21,522 bases of DNA from an uncultured Selenomonadales bacterium (GCA_937877655.1 CALFJC010000116.1:1-21522); one strand, 5' to 3'; counted from the stretch's first letter, positions 14,285 through 21,209 are shown. Notes: generated from the letters alone by a model not told the origin. Numbers and translations are program-made.

Positions 14285-15290
14285 AGACGGAGAAATTTAT
14301 CCGTTGTCGGAAATGAATCAAGGGGAGAATGCTCCGCCCTTACATCCCCGCTGCCGTTGTACAATTATTGCGAGTTTCGGAGAAAAAATATCTGGCAGTC
14401 GAATCAGCGAAGGTCGGAAAAGAATCCCGGCAGAAATGAGCTACAAGGAATGGTTAAAGACAATCAAGGATACGGCGGAAATACCGTTGTCGCTGATGAA
14501 TACCGCCAAAATAAACGAATTGAAGGCGGAAGTGAAAAGTGCCAAAAGTGAGTTGAAAAATAATCCCGGTAAAACAGCCCAAGACAAAGCGGCAGATGCG
14601 TCGGGCAGATTGACTTCTTACATAACAGGCAACTTGTACAAGGCGCGACTCGAAGAGACAGTCGGCGGCGTGAGTTGCCGAATTGAATATTTGCAGGAGA
14701 AATTGAAAGGCGGTAAAATAATTTGTCAATCCAAAGTCTATGTAACTCCCGACGGCGTCCGTTTCATTTTCCCGGAAGACCTTAATCCGAAATTGCAAAC
14801 CATGACACCCGAAAAAGCCATAGCCCTTTGGCAACAAGTGCCCGAAGCAATTCGGGCGCAAGGACAACGCAGAATTGCTTTCCTCGACTTTAGCAACGAA
14901 GATGACGCCCATTGGCTCAAGGTTTATAAAAATTTCACTCAGTCGTATGCAACGGGCGGCGAAGAAATAATTTTCTATCGTTTGGAAAAATCTCATTCTG
15001 ATGAATATGTAAAGAAGACTTATCGACATGAGATAGGACATTGGATTGATAAAAAAATCGGCGGCAACACTCCTTACTCAAAGCAGAAAGAATGGCAGGA
15101 GGCAATGGCGAAGGATTTGCGCAAGACGGGCAAAAAGAGTGTTACGAACTACGGAGAAAATTCGCCTGCCGAAGATTTTGCCGAGAGTGTGCAACTGTAT
15201 GGCAAGGGTCGTGCTTGGATGTTCAGATTTATAAATCGGCGGAACTTATTGGATAAAATTTTTCAATGGAAGGCGGAAGAAGATGTCTAA
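14265..15290 (+). CDS. Orphan cassette 2: MuF tail with HExxH zincin domain
   Basis: The frame contains the complete 192-bp MuF segment (CARCGNKDGEIYPL to EW at 14453) and a tail of about 280 residues. The tail is helical at first and has RHEIGHWID at about 15024-15050, a zinc-protease HExxH, and SPAEDFAESVQLY further on, which could supply the third ligand as in gluzincins. A metalloprotease toxin is therefore likely. The first in-frame ATG (14202) lies in the methyltransferase fragment and has no ribosome site, so the cassette looks silent. It is otherwise intact. Confidence 0.68.
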   Translation, partial: CARCGNKDGEIYPLSEMNQGENAPPLHPRCRCTIIASFGEKISGSRISEGRKRIPAEMSYKEWLKTIKDTAEIPLSLMNTAKINELKAEVKSAKSELKNNPGKTAQDKAADASGRLTSYITGNLYKARLEETVGGVSCRIEYLQEKLKGGKIICQSKVYVTPDGVRFIFPEDLNPKLQTMTPEKAIALWQQVPEAIRAQGQRRIAFLDFSNEDDAHWLKVYKNFTQSYATGGEEIIFYRLEKSHSDEYVKKTYRHEIGHWIDKKIGGNTPYSKQKEWQEAMAKDLRKTGKKSVTNYGENSPAEDFAESVQLYGKGRAWMFRFINRRNLLDKIFQWKAEEDV

Positions 15291-15477
15291 AGTATTTGGC
15301 AGTGAGAAAGTTGAGGGTAAGACACCTTCGGGCGGCGAATATTTCATTGCGCATTTCCTTGACGAACGCGGCAATCCAACTTACCGCGACGAAGCAACGC
15401 AAATAATCATCCAAGAATACGACGAGAATGACCGAATGATTTTAGAGACAATCGGCTTTACGAACAAAGATTCGTAG
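15283..15477 (+). CDS. Probable immunity protein of cassette 2
   Basis: A 64-residue acidic protein (MSKVFGSEKVEGKTPSGGEY) overlapping the zincin frame by eight bases, with a GGCGGAAG ribosome site. Its last codons lie in the next MuF segment: the stop TAG at 15475 is formed by the codons for V-A of the MuF sequence, so its natural C-terminus may have been trimmed. No methyltransferase fragment follows it, unlike most immunity genes here. The role is inferred from position. Confidence 0.55.
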   Translation: MSKVFGSEKVEGKTPSGGEYFIAHFLDERGNPTYRDEATQIIIQEYDENDRMILETIGFTNKDS

Positions 15478-16310
15478 CGACTCTCGACAGGCGAACCTGT
15501 GCGCGTTGCGGAAACAAAGACGGCGAAATTTATTCCCTTTCCGAAATGAATCAAGGAGAAAATGCTCCGCCGCTTCATCCGAGATGTCGTTGCACTATCA
15601 TTGCCTCTTTCGGCGAAAAAATGTCGGGAAGTCGAATCAGCGAGGGTCGGAAGAAAATTCCTGCAGAGACGAGTTATCGGGAATGGCGGGCAGGGATTGG
15701 CGAAGTTGGTTATAATCCTAAAATCCGAACGAAGCCATTGACGGCGGCGGAGATAAAAACAATCAAAGACGCCGAAGACGCCGCATATAAAACCGTGACG
15801 GGCGCAGATTTCGGCTTTAAAAAGATGAGAAACTCGGAATGGACGCGGGAGTTGAACTTAACATACGAATTGGAGAAATACGGGATGACAAAAAATTGTC
15901 AGCGGTGTAGTGGCGCGCCCGAGTTGGGGTGACGACGACACGTTAAAACAAAAAGGGAATTGGCTCCAAGCGTTTAAATGTTCCTACGACGACTTCAAAG
16001 TTTGCAATGGCAAAACGGGCGCGGAAGTGATAGAATCGGCGAAAGAGAAATGAGTTCGTTCGGTGAAAGTTCGCGGGCAATAGTTGTGTTCCATTGGGAC
16101 AAAGAAAAAACAGGACGTAAAGACGGGCATGTGATAGTGACGCAATGTCGCGATGGGGCAGTAAAATTTGGCGACCCGCAGACAAGAAACAGAGCGGCGG
16201 CAAATCTTTTGAAAGAAGCCGACCTTGCCAAAAAGATAATTGTCCTTCGCGTAGATAATCTGGAGTTCACAGACGTGGTTAAACGTTGTTGCAAGAATCG
16301 GGGCGAATGA
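15471..16310 (+). pseudogene. Orphan cassette 3: broken papain-fold toxin tail
   Basis: The MuF segment here starts earlier than elsewhere (FVATLDRRTCARCG) and the tail is the same papain-fold toxin as in the full gene; about 110 bp beyond the core (15681-15790) match 12269-12378 without a visible difference. After NCQRC the frame breaks: compared with the full gene, about 38 bp are missing between two copies of GTAGTGGCGC, and the frame stops at 15932. A second frame change sits at about 16048, where one A is missing in a run. Later parts (AIVVFHWDKEKTG, GHVIVTQ, GDPQTRN) still show the histidine and aspartate motifs in the shifted frame. The toxin is dead; its immunity gene is intact. Confidence 0.8.
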
Positions 16311-16311
16311 A

Positions 16312-16602
16312 ATGATAACGTTGCGTGAGGCAATAAAAAAGGCGGAGGCATGGCGCGAAAGTAAAGTAGTAAGTATCAGAGACTGCGGCGACCGCTGGGT
16401 TTTTAATTTTGAACACGAGGAACAAGGAACGTGGGATTCGCGAATTCCTGATTTTGCAAAAGAAGTTCTGGCGTCAGTCGGTTATCCCGAACCTGTTTTC
16501 TCCTTCAAAGAAGACGGACATTGCGAGTTCTTTTTCGTCGATGAAAATCTTGATTTGTTGAGTAAAGGTAAAGATGTTGCTTTACCGAAGGAGGAGCCAT
16601 GA
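16312..16602 (+). CDS. Probable immunity protein of cassette 3
   Basis: A 96-residue protein that is a relative of the immunity gene at 12933: both have an N-terminal helix, then S-x-x-D-C-G-D-x-W-V-F-x-F-E and a C-terminal strand with LPKE. ATG 16312 stands just after the toxin stop. It is complete although its toxin is broken, which fits selection for immunity without the toxin, or simply recent loss of the toxin. Confidence 0.68.
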   Translation: MITLREAIKKAEAWRESKVVSIRDCGDRWVFNFEHEEQGTWDSRIPDFAKEVLASVGYPEPVFSFKEDGHCEFFFVDENLDLLSKGKDVALPKEEP

Positions 16603-16766
16603 TTTACAACGACGATTGCCTTGAAGGCATGAAAAAAATCCCCGACGGCTCGGTTGACATGATTTTAACCGATTTGCCCTACGGCACGACTGATTGTTCT
16701 TTCGATAAGCAGTTGCCGTTCGCGCCGATGTGGGAGCAATTCCTGCGCCCGTTGCGGCAACCGTGA
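16599..16766 (+). pseudogene. DNA methyltransferase N-terminal fragment (copy 2)
   Basis: The same 145-bp segment as copy 1, with small differences (MIYNDDCLEGMKKIPDG; the catalytic DLPYG is present). ATG overlaps the immunity stop after GGAGGAG, and the frame ends in a TGA at 16766 inside the next MuF piece. Confidence 0.75.
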
Positions 16767-17382
16767 CGGCGAAATTTATCCCCTTTCCGAGATGAATCAA
16801 GGGGAGAATGCTCCGCCGTTGCATCCGCGTTGTAGGTGTACAATCATTGCGTCCTTCGGCGAGAAAATGTCGGGAAGTCGAATCAGCGAGGGTCGGAAAA
16901 GAATCCCAGCAGAGACGAGTTACAAAGAGTGGCGGAGTCAAGTTGAAGGAAAATCAGCAGGCGCGTTGAACAACCGAAATGACCCGACGTATGAGAAACG
17001 CGATAAAGTTGCAAATGAATATTACGACCGAGTAAGAGGCGACAAAGAAAATTTTATAAAAAATGTAGCGGCGAACAGCGGTTTGAACGAACGCGGCGTG
17101 GAAAAAGTTTTCAACCATATTTTTATCGAAAAGCATCAATTAGACGACGGCTTCAGGCGATTTGACCCCAGTTATGAAATGGCAGAATCATTCCGTCGCC
17201 TGTCGGAAGGAAACGACATTCAGGAACACGACCGCATCATTTTAATTAAGCATGAATGGTTGGAGTTGGGCTTGATGAAACGCTACGGCTATGACTACTC
17301 AACGGCGCACAGAATAACCGAGCGCAAATACAATTACGACGCGGCTTTGACCAAGTGGCTTAAGGAAAGAGGCGAATGGTAA
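16744..17382 (+). CDS. Orphan cassette 4: MuF tail with unrecognised helical toxin (allele A)
   Basis: A full 192-bp MuF segment is followed by a linker (SQVEGKSAGALN) and a helical domain of about 130 residues. I do not recognise the family. It is clearly related to cassette 6: both share NH-x(3,5)-H-x-L-x-D-G, FxPSYxMAxSxxRL, DxxLxxHExLE and an ending with A-H-x-x-x-E-x-x-Y-N-Y. The invariant histidines and glutamates (KHEWLE here) suggest a metal-binding or catalytic site. The gene has no start of its own. ATG 16792 lies inside the MuF segment. Confidence 0.6.
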   Translation, partial: CARCGNRDGEIYPLSEMNQGENAPPLHPRCRCTIIASFGEKMSGSRISEGRKRIPAETSYKEWRSQVEGKSAGALNNRNDPTYEKRDKVANEYYDRVRGDKENFIKNVAANSGLNERGVEKVFNHIFIEKHQLDDGFRRFDPSYEMAESFRRLSEGNDIQEHDRIILIKHEWLELGLMKRYGYDYSTAHRITERKYNYDAALTKWLKERGEW

Positions 17383-17627
17383 TGGAATGGGTAGAAGTAT
17401 TTGAACGAACAGCCGAATATATCCGCCTTCGCTACTATCCCTGTCAAAATTCAGCGAAGGGCACTTTCGGCGAAGTTACCTACTTTTTCGCAACCGACAA
17501 GTGGACGTTTGACAAAACGGCGGAAGATTATCATGTAAGTTACGCCATGCACGCCGTTAATTTTGCTCGTCGTCGACATAAGAGCGGCGTAGAAATTCCC
17601 AAAAACGGCATGGTTGCTTGGCATTAA
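17382..17627 (+). CDS. Probable immunity protein of cassette 4
   Basis: An 81-residue protein starting MEWVEVFERTAEYI, with the ATG overlapping the toxin TAA (TAATG); ATG 17376 is an alternative start. It aligns loosely with the immunity gene of cassette 6 (similar length, an N-terminal W, a central FF-x-x-D/T-x-K block and H-x(5)-R-x-R/H near the end), as expected if both toxins are alleles. No known family is recognised. Confidence 0.6.
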   Translation: MEWVEVFERTAEYIRLRYYPCQNSAKGTFGEVTYFFATDKWTFDKTAEDYHVSYAMHAVNFARRRHKSGVEIPKNGMVAWH

Positions 17628-17636
17628 GGAGGATTT

Positions 17637-17765
17637 ATGACCTACAACGAAGATTGTTTGGAAGGGATGAAGAAAATCTCCGACGGCACGACGGATTGTT
17701 CTTTCGACAAAAGAATCTCGTTCGCGCCGATGTGGGAACAATTCTTGCGCCCGTTGCGGCAATAA
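17637..17765 (+). pseudogene. DNA methyltransferase N-terminal fragment (copy 3, deleted)
   Basis: As copy 1 but with 36 bases missing between two ACGGC sequences, so SVDMILTDLPYG is gone and the frame reads KISDGTTDCSFDKRISFAP. The catalytic motif is therefore lost. ATG 17637 follows AAGGAGG. The same deletion is in copy 6. Confidence 0.75.
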
Positions 17766-18366
17766 AGACGGCGAAGTCTACCTGCTTTCCGAACTGAATC
17801 AAGGCGAAAATGCCCCGCCCTTACATCCCCGTTGTCGTTGTACAATCATTGCGTCCTTCGGAGAAAAAATGTTGGGAAGTCGAATCTCCGAAGGTCGGAA
17901 AAGAATCCCGGCTGAAACCACCTACAAAGAGTGGCGGAATGGGATTGAGAAGCCGAAAACCAAAAACGCGGCGGACGATTTGGTTTTTGATTTGCAACGA
18001 TTTGCCGCCCGACCTCTTCCCGAAGGCGATTATAACTTGAAAGTACGTCGACAAGTACAGAATCGCCATATTGAGGGCACTAAGGAATTTCAGGAATACA
18101 TGAAACAAAAACAGGGAACAATATTCAAACCGAGCAAAATGCCGCCTGATATTGACGCCCAAGCGTTGGTCAACGAATTTCACGGAAAAGGAACTTACGA
18201 CCCGAATCCGAGAGATAACAGCCCGCGAGAAATAGTTGACACGGGCAGAGTAATCGGGCAATATTGGAATAACAAAACGAGCGAATTTACCGACACTTCT
18301 TGGCTGATGATTGTGTATTCGAAGAAAGGGACGCATATTTATCCCGTTCGCCCTTTGGAGGAATGA
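17746..18366 (+). CDS. Orphan cassette 5: MuF tail with toxin-50-like domain
   Basis: A 192-bp MuF segment (with L for M in SELNQ) is followed by a linker (NGIEKPKTKNAAD) and a domain of about 130 residues that resembles polymorphic toxin type 50: VQNRHIEGT, then SKMPPDIDAQALVNEFHGKG, REIVDTGRVIGQY and MIVYSKKGTHIYPVRP at the end. In that family the conserved Q-x-x-H-I-x-G-T and Y-S-K-x-G-x-H-I-x-P blocks stand in the same order; it is predicted to be a nuclease. The linker G-I-E-K-P-K is shared with cassette 7. There is no usable start. Confidence 0.7.
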   Translation, partial: CARCGNKDGEVYLLSELNQGENAPPLHPRCRCTIIASFGEKMLGSRISEGRKRIPAETTYKEWRNGIEKPKTKNAADDLVFDLQRFAARPLPEGDYNLKVRRQVQNRHIEGTKEFQEYMKQKQGTIFKPSKMPPDIDAQALVNEFHGKGTYDPNPRDNSPREIVDTGRVIGQYWNNKTSEFTDTSWLMIVYSKKGTHIYPVRPLEE

Positions 18367-18369
18367 TTT

Positions 18370-18624
18370 ATGACTTCACTTGAAAAATTTAATCTGCTGA
18401 TTGAACTTGAAAAAAAAGACGGCAAAGTTAAAATAACGACAGTAAAAGGCGCGGTTTATCACTGTAAATTGCATTGCCCTGCTGAAGATGAAGACGATTG
18501 GGCATATGTTTTCATTTCGCCCGATTATCCTACTCATTACTTTATCCTCGAATGCAATTTCATTGAGCGAATAGAAGAGATAACGGAAGAGGAATGGCAG
18601 AGCCACTTAAAGGAGACATCATGA
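18370..18624 (+). CDS. Probable immunity protein of cassette 5
   Basis: An 84-residue acidic protein (MTSLEKFNLLIELEKKDGKV) with GGAGGA eight bases before ATG 18370. Strand-rich middle (VKITTVKGAVYHCKLHCPAE) and an acidic tail (EEITEEEWQSH). It follows the toxin by three bases. Immunity is inferred from position, size and acidity. Confidence 0.6.
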   Translation: MTSLEKFNLLIELEKKDGKVKITTVKGAVYHCKLHCPAEDEDDWAYVFISPDYPTHYFILECNFIERIEEITEEEWQSHLKETS

Positions 18625-18935
18625 TTCATAACGAAGATTGTTTGGAAGGGATGAAGAAAATCTCCGACGGTTCGGTTGACATGATTTTGACGGACTTACC
18701 CTACGGCACGACTGATTGTTCTTTCGATAAGCAGTTGCCGTTCGCGCCGATGTGGGAACAATTCTTGCGCCCGTTGCGGCAACAAGGACGGCGAGATTTA
18801 TCCCCTTTCCGAACTGAATCAAGGCGAAAATGCCCCGCCCTTACATCCAAGATGTCGCTGTACTATAATTGCCTCTTTCGGCGAGAAAATATCTGGCAGT
18901 CGAATCTCCGAGGGTCGGAAGAAAATCCCGGCTGA
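18621..18935 (+). pseudogene. DNA methyltransferase N-terminal fragment (copy 4)
   Basis: The 145-bp segment with DLPYG intact; ATG overlaps the immunity TGA (ATGA) after AGGAG. Here the frame happens to stay open through the whole MuF piece to 18935, but the residues after FLRPLRQ are MuF sequence read in the wrong frame and have no meaning. Confidence 0.7.
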
Positions 18936-19365
18936 AATGAGTTACAAGGAATGGCGGGGGCAAGTCGGAAATGATAAAATACAAAGTGGAGCTTTGAATC
19001 CCGAAAGTGCCCGCGCAGAGGAACATGCTTTTAAATATTATGAATCAGTACGCCATATGAAGACTGATTGCCGGAGGATAGCCGCGAATACAGGATTTAG
19101 AAAGGAAGACATTGCTCGAATTAAAAATCATGTATTTTATGCTGAACATGAACTTTACGATGGAGAAAAGGGAAGATTTTATCCGAGTTATCATATGGCA
19201 CAATCGTGGCAAAGACTTATTGACGGTCGTAATATTCAACCTCGTGACATTGTTCTTTTGAATCATGAATTTTTGGAAAGTGTTATCGAATCTGAAGGCT
19301 TTAATGCACAAGGCGCACATGCGGTTGCGGAAGCAATTTATAATTATTCCGCTTTAATCAAATGA
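18766..19365 (+). CDS. Orphan cassette 6: MuF tail with unrecognised helical toxin (allele B)
   Basis: A 192-bp MuF segment and a tail related to that of cassette 4: KNHVFYAEHELYDGEKGRFY, PSYHMAQSWQRLIDG, DIVLLNHEFLE and AHAVAEAIYNYSALIK. The tail is distinctly richer in A and T than its surroundings (22 G+C in the 60 bases 19021-19080), whereas the MuF part is not, so the tail looks recently imported. The first in-frame ATG, 18937, is inside the MuF segment. Confidence 0.6.
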   Translation, partial: CARCGNKDGEIYPLSELNQGENAPPLHPRCRCTIIASFGEKISGSRISEGRKKIPAEMSYKEWRGQVGNDKIQSGALNPESARAEEHAFKYYESVRHMKTDCRRIAANTGFRKEDIARIKNHVFYAEHELYDGEKGRFYPSYHMAQSWQRLIDGRNIQPRDIVLLNHEFLESVIESEGFNAQGAHAVAEAIYNYSALIK

Positions 19366-19375
19366 GGTGAGAGTA

Positions 19376-19618
19376 ATGAATGGTTGGTGCAAATTTACTG
19401 CTGAAGATGAGGGCGGGCTCGTCATAATATACAGCTTGGAGGACAACAGCAGTTGCGACGGAATGTTATTCTTCGACAAAGACACAAAGGAACTGTCGAT
19501 TATCGCTTTGTCACGCGGTGCGACAGAAGAATTGACTAAACACTTCATGTGCTCGGTGCGGGGCAGAATGCGGCGCGGTTATGAATTAAATAAACTCTAC
19601 TATCTTGCAGTCGGCTAA
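19376..19618 (+). CDS. Probable immunity protein of cassette 6
   Basis: An 80-residue protein (MNGWCKFTAEDEGGLVIIYS) with AGGTGAG upstream of ATG 19376. Its layout parallels the immunity gene of cassette 4. It is followed by a decayed methyltransferase remnant. Confidence 0.6.
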   Translation: MNGWCKFTAEDEGGLVIIYSLEDNSSCDGMLFFDKDTKELSIIALSRGATEELTKHFMCSVRGRMRRGYELNKLYYLAVG

Positions 19619-19627
19619 GGAGTTGCC

Positions 19628-19663
19628 ATATCTGCAACGCCGATTGTCTTGAGGACATAAAGC
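19628..19663 (+). pseudogene. DNA methyltransferase N-terminal remnant (copy 5)
   Basis: About 35 bases encode ICNADCLEDIK, which corresponds to IYNEDCLEGMK of the other copies, in the same place after an AAGGAG. The start codon and everything downstream are gone; the MuF sequence GGCAACCGTGACGGC follows directly. Confidence 0.4.
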
Positions 19664-20166
19664 GGCAACCGTGACGGCGAATCAGCGAGGGTCGGAAAAG
19701 AATCCCTGCCGAAATGACGTACAAAGAGTGGCGGGCAGGGATTGAGAAGCCGAAAAGCAAAAACACGGCGGACGCCTTGCAACAAGTTGCGGCAGACGAT
19801 AAAATAAAACGAACCTTACAAGAGACAATGGCGGCGAGCAAGATAAAAGGTGAATTGAAATACCCGCCGCCGAAGATGGATTTAACGTCGTTCAAATTTG
19901 ACGCGGTGCACACGCAAGGCGATAAACATCCGCACGATGTGACGGAAGAGGAAGCGCGTCGCTTTATCGACGAGGCATATTTCGCGATACATTTCAAAGG
20001 AAATGACAGCATGAATTATTTTGGGCGCGAAGGCGCGGCGTATGTTCAACTCGGCAAGAAGAAAATACGGACGGCGTTTAAAGCAGAGGAATATAATCCG
20101 AAGTTCAAGCAGATGGTGGAGGACTATGAAAAAGCGCGAAGAGAAAGTGAATTGTCCGCTGATTAA
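19664..20166 (+). CDS. Orphan cassette 7: MuF tail with BECR-nuclease-like domain
   Basis: Only the two ends of the MuF segment remain: GGCAACCGTGACGGCGA joins directly to ATCAGCGAGGG, deleting about 120 bp and shifting the frame, so the in-frame part starts at ISEGRKR (19681). The tail has a linker shared with cassette 5 (AGIEKPKSKNTAD) and a domain with DKHPHDVTEEEARRF, then YFGREGAAYVQLGKKKIRTA and FKAEEYN. The H-P-H, and the basic I-R-T-A-F near the end, recall phage nucleases of the Barnase-EndoU-ColicinE5-RelE fold, so an RNase is likely. The match is by pattern only. Confidence 0.55.
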
Positions 20167-20320
20167 GCGTGAGTTTGAGGAGGAATTATGTGCGGACGCG
20201 GCGTTTGTAGCGGAGGGATTTCATCCCGAACGATTTGCGCCGAAAGAAATTCGGGGGCTAAAAAATTGGAAAGCGGTATGTCAGGAATGCAAGAACAATC
20301 CCTGCAACGCAGAGCCATGA
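20126..20320 (+). CDS. Probable immunity protein of cassette 7
   Basis: A 64-residue protein (MKKREEKVNCPLIKREFEEE) with four cysteines including CQECKNNPC at the end, possibly a zinc site. ATG 20126 lies inside the toxin gene (41-bp overlap) with GGAGG three bases upstream. Its stop overlaps the next methyltransferase ATG. Assigned as immunity from position and size. Confidence 0.6.
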   Translation: MKKREEKVNCPLIKREFEEELCADAAFVAEGFHPERFAPKEIRGLKNWKAVCQECKNNPCNAEP

Positions 20321-20457
20321 CCTACAACGAGGATTGTCTTGAAGGCATGAAGAAAATCTCCGACGGCACGACGGATTGTTCTTTCGACAAAAGAATCTCG
20401 TTCGCGCCGATGTGGGAACAATTCTTGCGCCCGTTGCGGAAACTGACGCGGTGGTGA
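20317..20457 (+). pseudogene. DNA methyltransferase N-terminal fragment (copy 6, deleted)
   Basis: Carries the same 36-base deletion as copy 3 (KISDGTTDCSFDKRISF) and lacks DLPYG. It runs into only 18 bp of MuF core (TGCGCCCGTTGCGGAAAC) and stops at 20457. Confidence 0.75.
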
Positions 20458-21014
20458 AATTACATTTCGGCTCGGTAAAGGCGGCATGTACAGGGATTGA
20501 GTCGGTGATAAAAGAATTTCCGTCCGCAGGAATGCATTTGAGGGAATTGAATGTTTTGGACGGCGGGCTGATGAGCACGTCGAGCGGTTACAGCCGAATC
20601 AATTTTGACCCAAAATATTTCTCGTCGGAAGAAAAAATAGGGGCGGCGATAACGGCGGGTGTTGAGAGCGGCTTTTATCCGAAGAACATGACGATAGCGG
20701 GCGCGGGAGCCCATGAAATGGGGCACATAGTGGAAGATTGGCTGATAGAAAAATACGGCGGCTCGGCGGCAGATGTGAAGTCAAGAATTTTCCCCGAAAA
20801 ATGGATACTTGAGGCATACGCGAAGGTGCTACAAACTTTTCAAAAGAAAGAGTTTAAGCCGCTTAAACAACTTCAGAAAGAAATCGGGAAATATGCACTC
20901 AAAAATCCGAGCGAATGTTTGGCGACGGCAGGTTCAGATTATTTCACGAACAAAGACAAGGCGGCGTTGTTATCGCGATTCATTTGGCAGAGATTGAAAG
21001 AGGAGTTGGACTAA
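20439..21014 (+). CDS. Orphan cassette 8: second HExxH zincin domain without MuF core
   Basis: The domain starts right after an 18-bp vestige of MuF core, in a different frame from it. It has AGAHEMGHIVEDWL at about 20703-20744 (HExxH) and NPSECLATAGSDYF as possible third-ligand region, so a zinc metallopeptidase. Its sequence is unlike the zincin of cassette 2 beyond the HExxH and the order of elements. ATG 20376 is in frame but lies in the methyltransferase fragment with no ribosome site. The cassette could not recombine through the MuF core any more. Confidence 0.62.
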   Translation, partial: ETDAVVKLHFGSVKAACTGIESVIKEFPSAGMHLRELNVLDGGLMSTSSGYSRINFDPKYFSSEEKIGAAITAGVESGFYPKNMTIAGAGAHEMGHIVEDWLIEKYGGSAADVKSRIFPEKWILEAYAKVLQTFQKKEFKPLKQLQKEIGKYALKNPSECLATAGSDYFTNKDKAALLSRFIWQRLKEELD

Positions 21015-21197
21015 ATGATAGCTTACGGCGAATCAAAATTTTGGCAATATCCTTCGGAAGAAATGGAACGCTATTGCATTTACAGCGAACACGGATACAT
21101 AATCGGCGTGAAAGAAGGGGCACCCGCCGAGTTCAAAGCGGCGTATGAAGAAGAAGAAAAACGGAGTAAGCATTGGGAAGAAATGGGCATTGATTAA
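21015..21197 (+). CDS. Probable immunity protein of cassette 8
   Basis: A 60-residue acidic protein (MIAYGESKFWQYPSEEMERY) that follows the zincin stop directly, with GAGGAG about ten bases before ATG 21015. The C-terminal part is charged and helical (FKAAYEEEEKRSKHWEE). Immunity is inferred from position and size. Confidence 0.55.
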   Translation: MIAYGESKFWQYPSEEMERYCIYSEHGYIIGVKEGAPAEFKAAYEEEEKRSKHWEEMGID

Positions 21198-21209
21198 GGA
21201 GGAAATCTA

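Larger units (their letters stand above)
12085..20443 (+). repeat. Dispersed repeat: MuF-core 3' segment, with methyltransferase 5' segment
   Basis: The MuF-core segment from CARCG to EWR (192 bp) occurs at 12085-12276 (in the full gene) and again at 13261-13350 (partial), 14265-14453, 15471-15689 (slightly longer), 16744-16935, 17746-17937, 18766-18957, 19664-19734 (internal deletion) and 20426-20443 (vestige). Six of the orphan copies are preceded by a methyltransferase 5' segment of 145 bp (14120, 16599, 18621), 109 bp (17637, 20317) or a remnant (19628). The copies differ mainly at third codon positions, so they are diverged alleles, not recent copies; the exception is the copy at 15471, which shares an apparently identical stretch of about 110 bp with the full gene beyond the core. 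Confidence 0.9.

Noticed and set aside
13261..20443. CRISPR-like or integron-like array of regular repeats
   Set aside because: The repeats are coding (MuF and methyltransferase pieces), 100-340 bp long, and the intervals are gene-sized toxin/immunity pairs. There is no integrase, attC-like palindrome or cas gene.
14120..20457. Six functional DNA methyltransferases
   Set aside because: Each copy keeps only about the first 11-50 residues, two lack the catalytic DLPYG and none has the rest of the SAM-binding fold.
13261..21014. Diversity-generating retroelement
   Set aside because: No reverse transcriptase or template repeat is present, and the variable parts are whole different domains rather than adenine-site substitutions.
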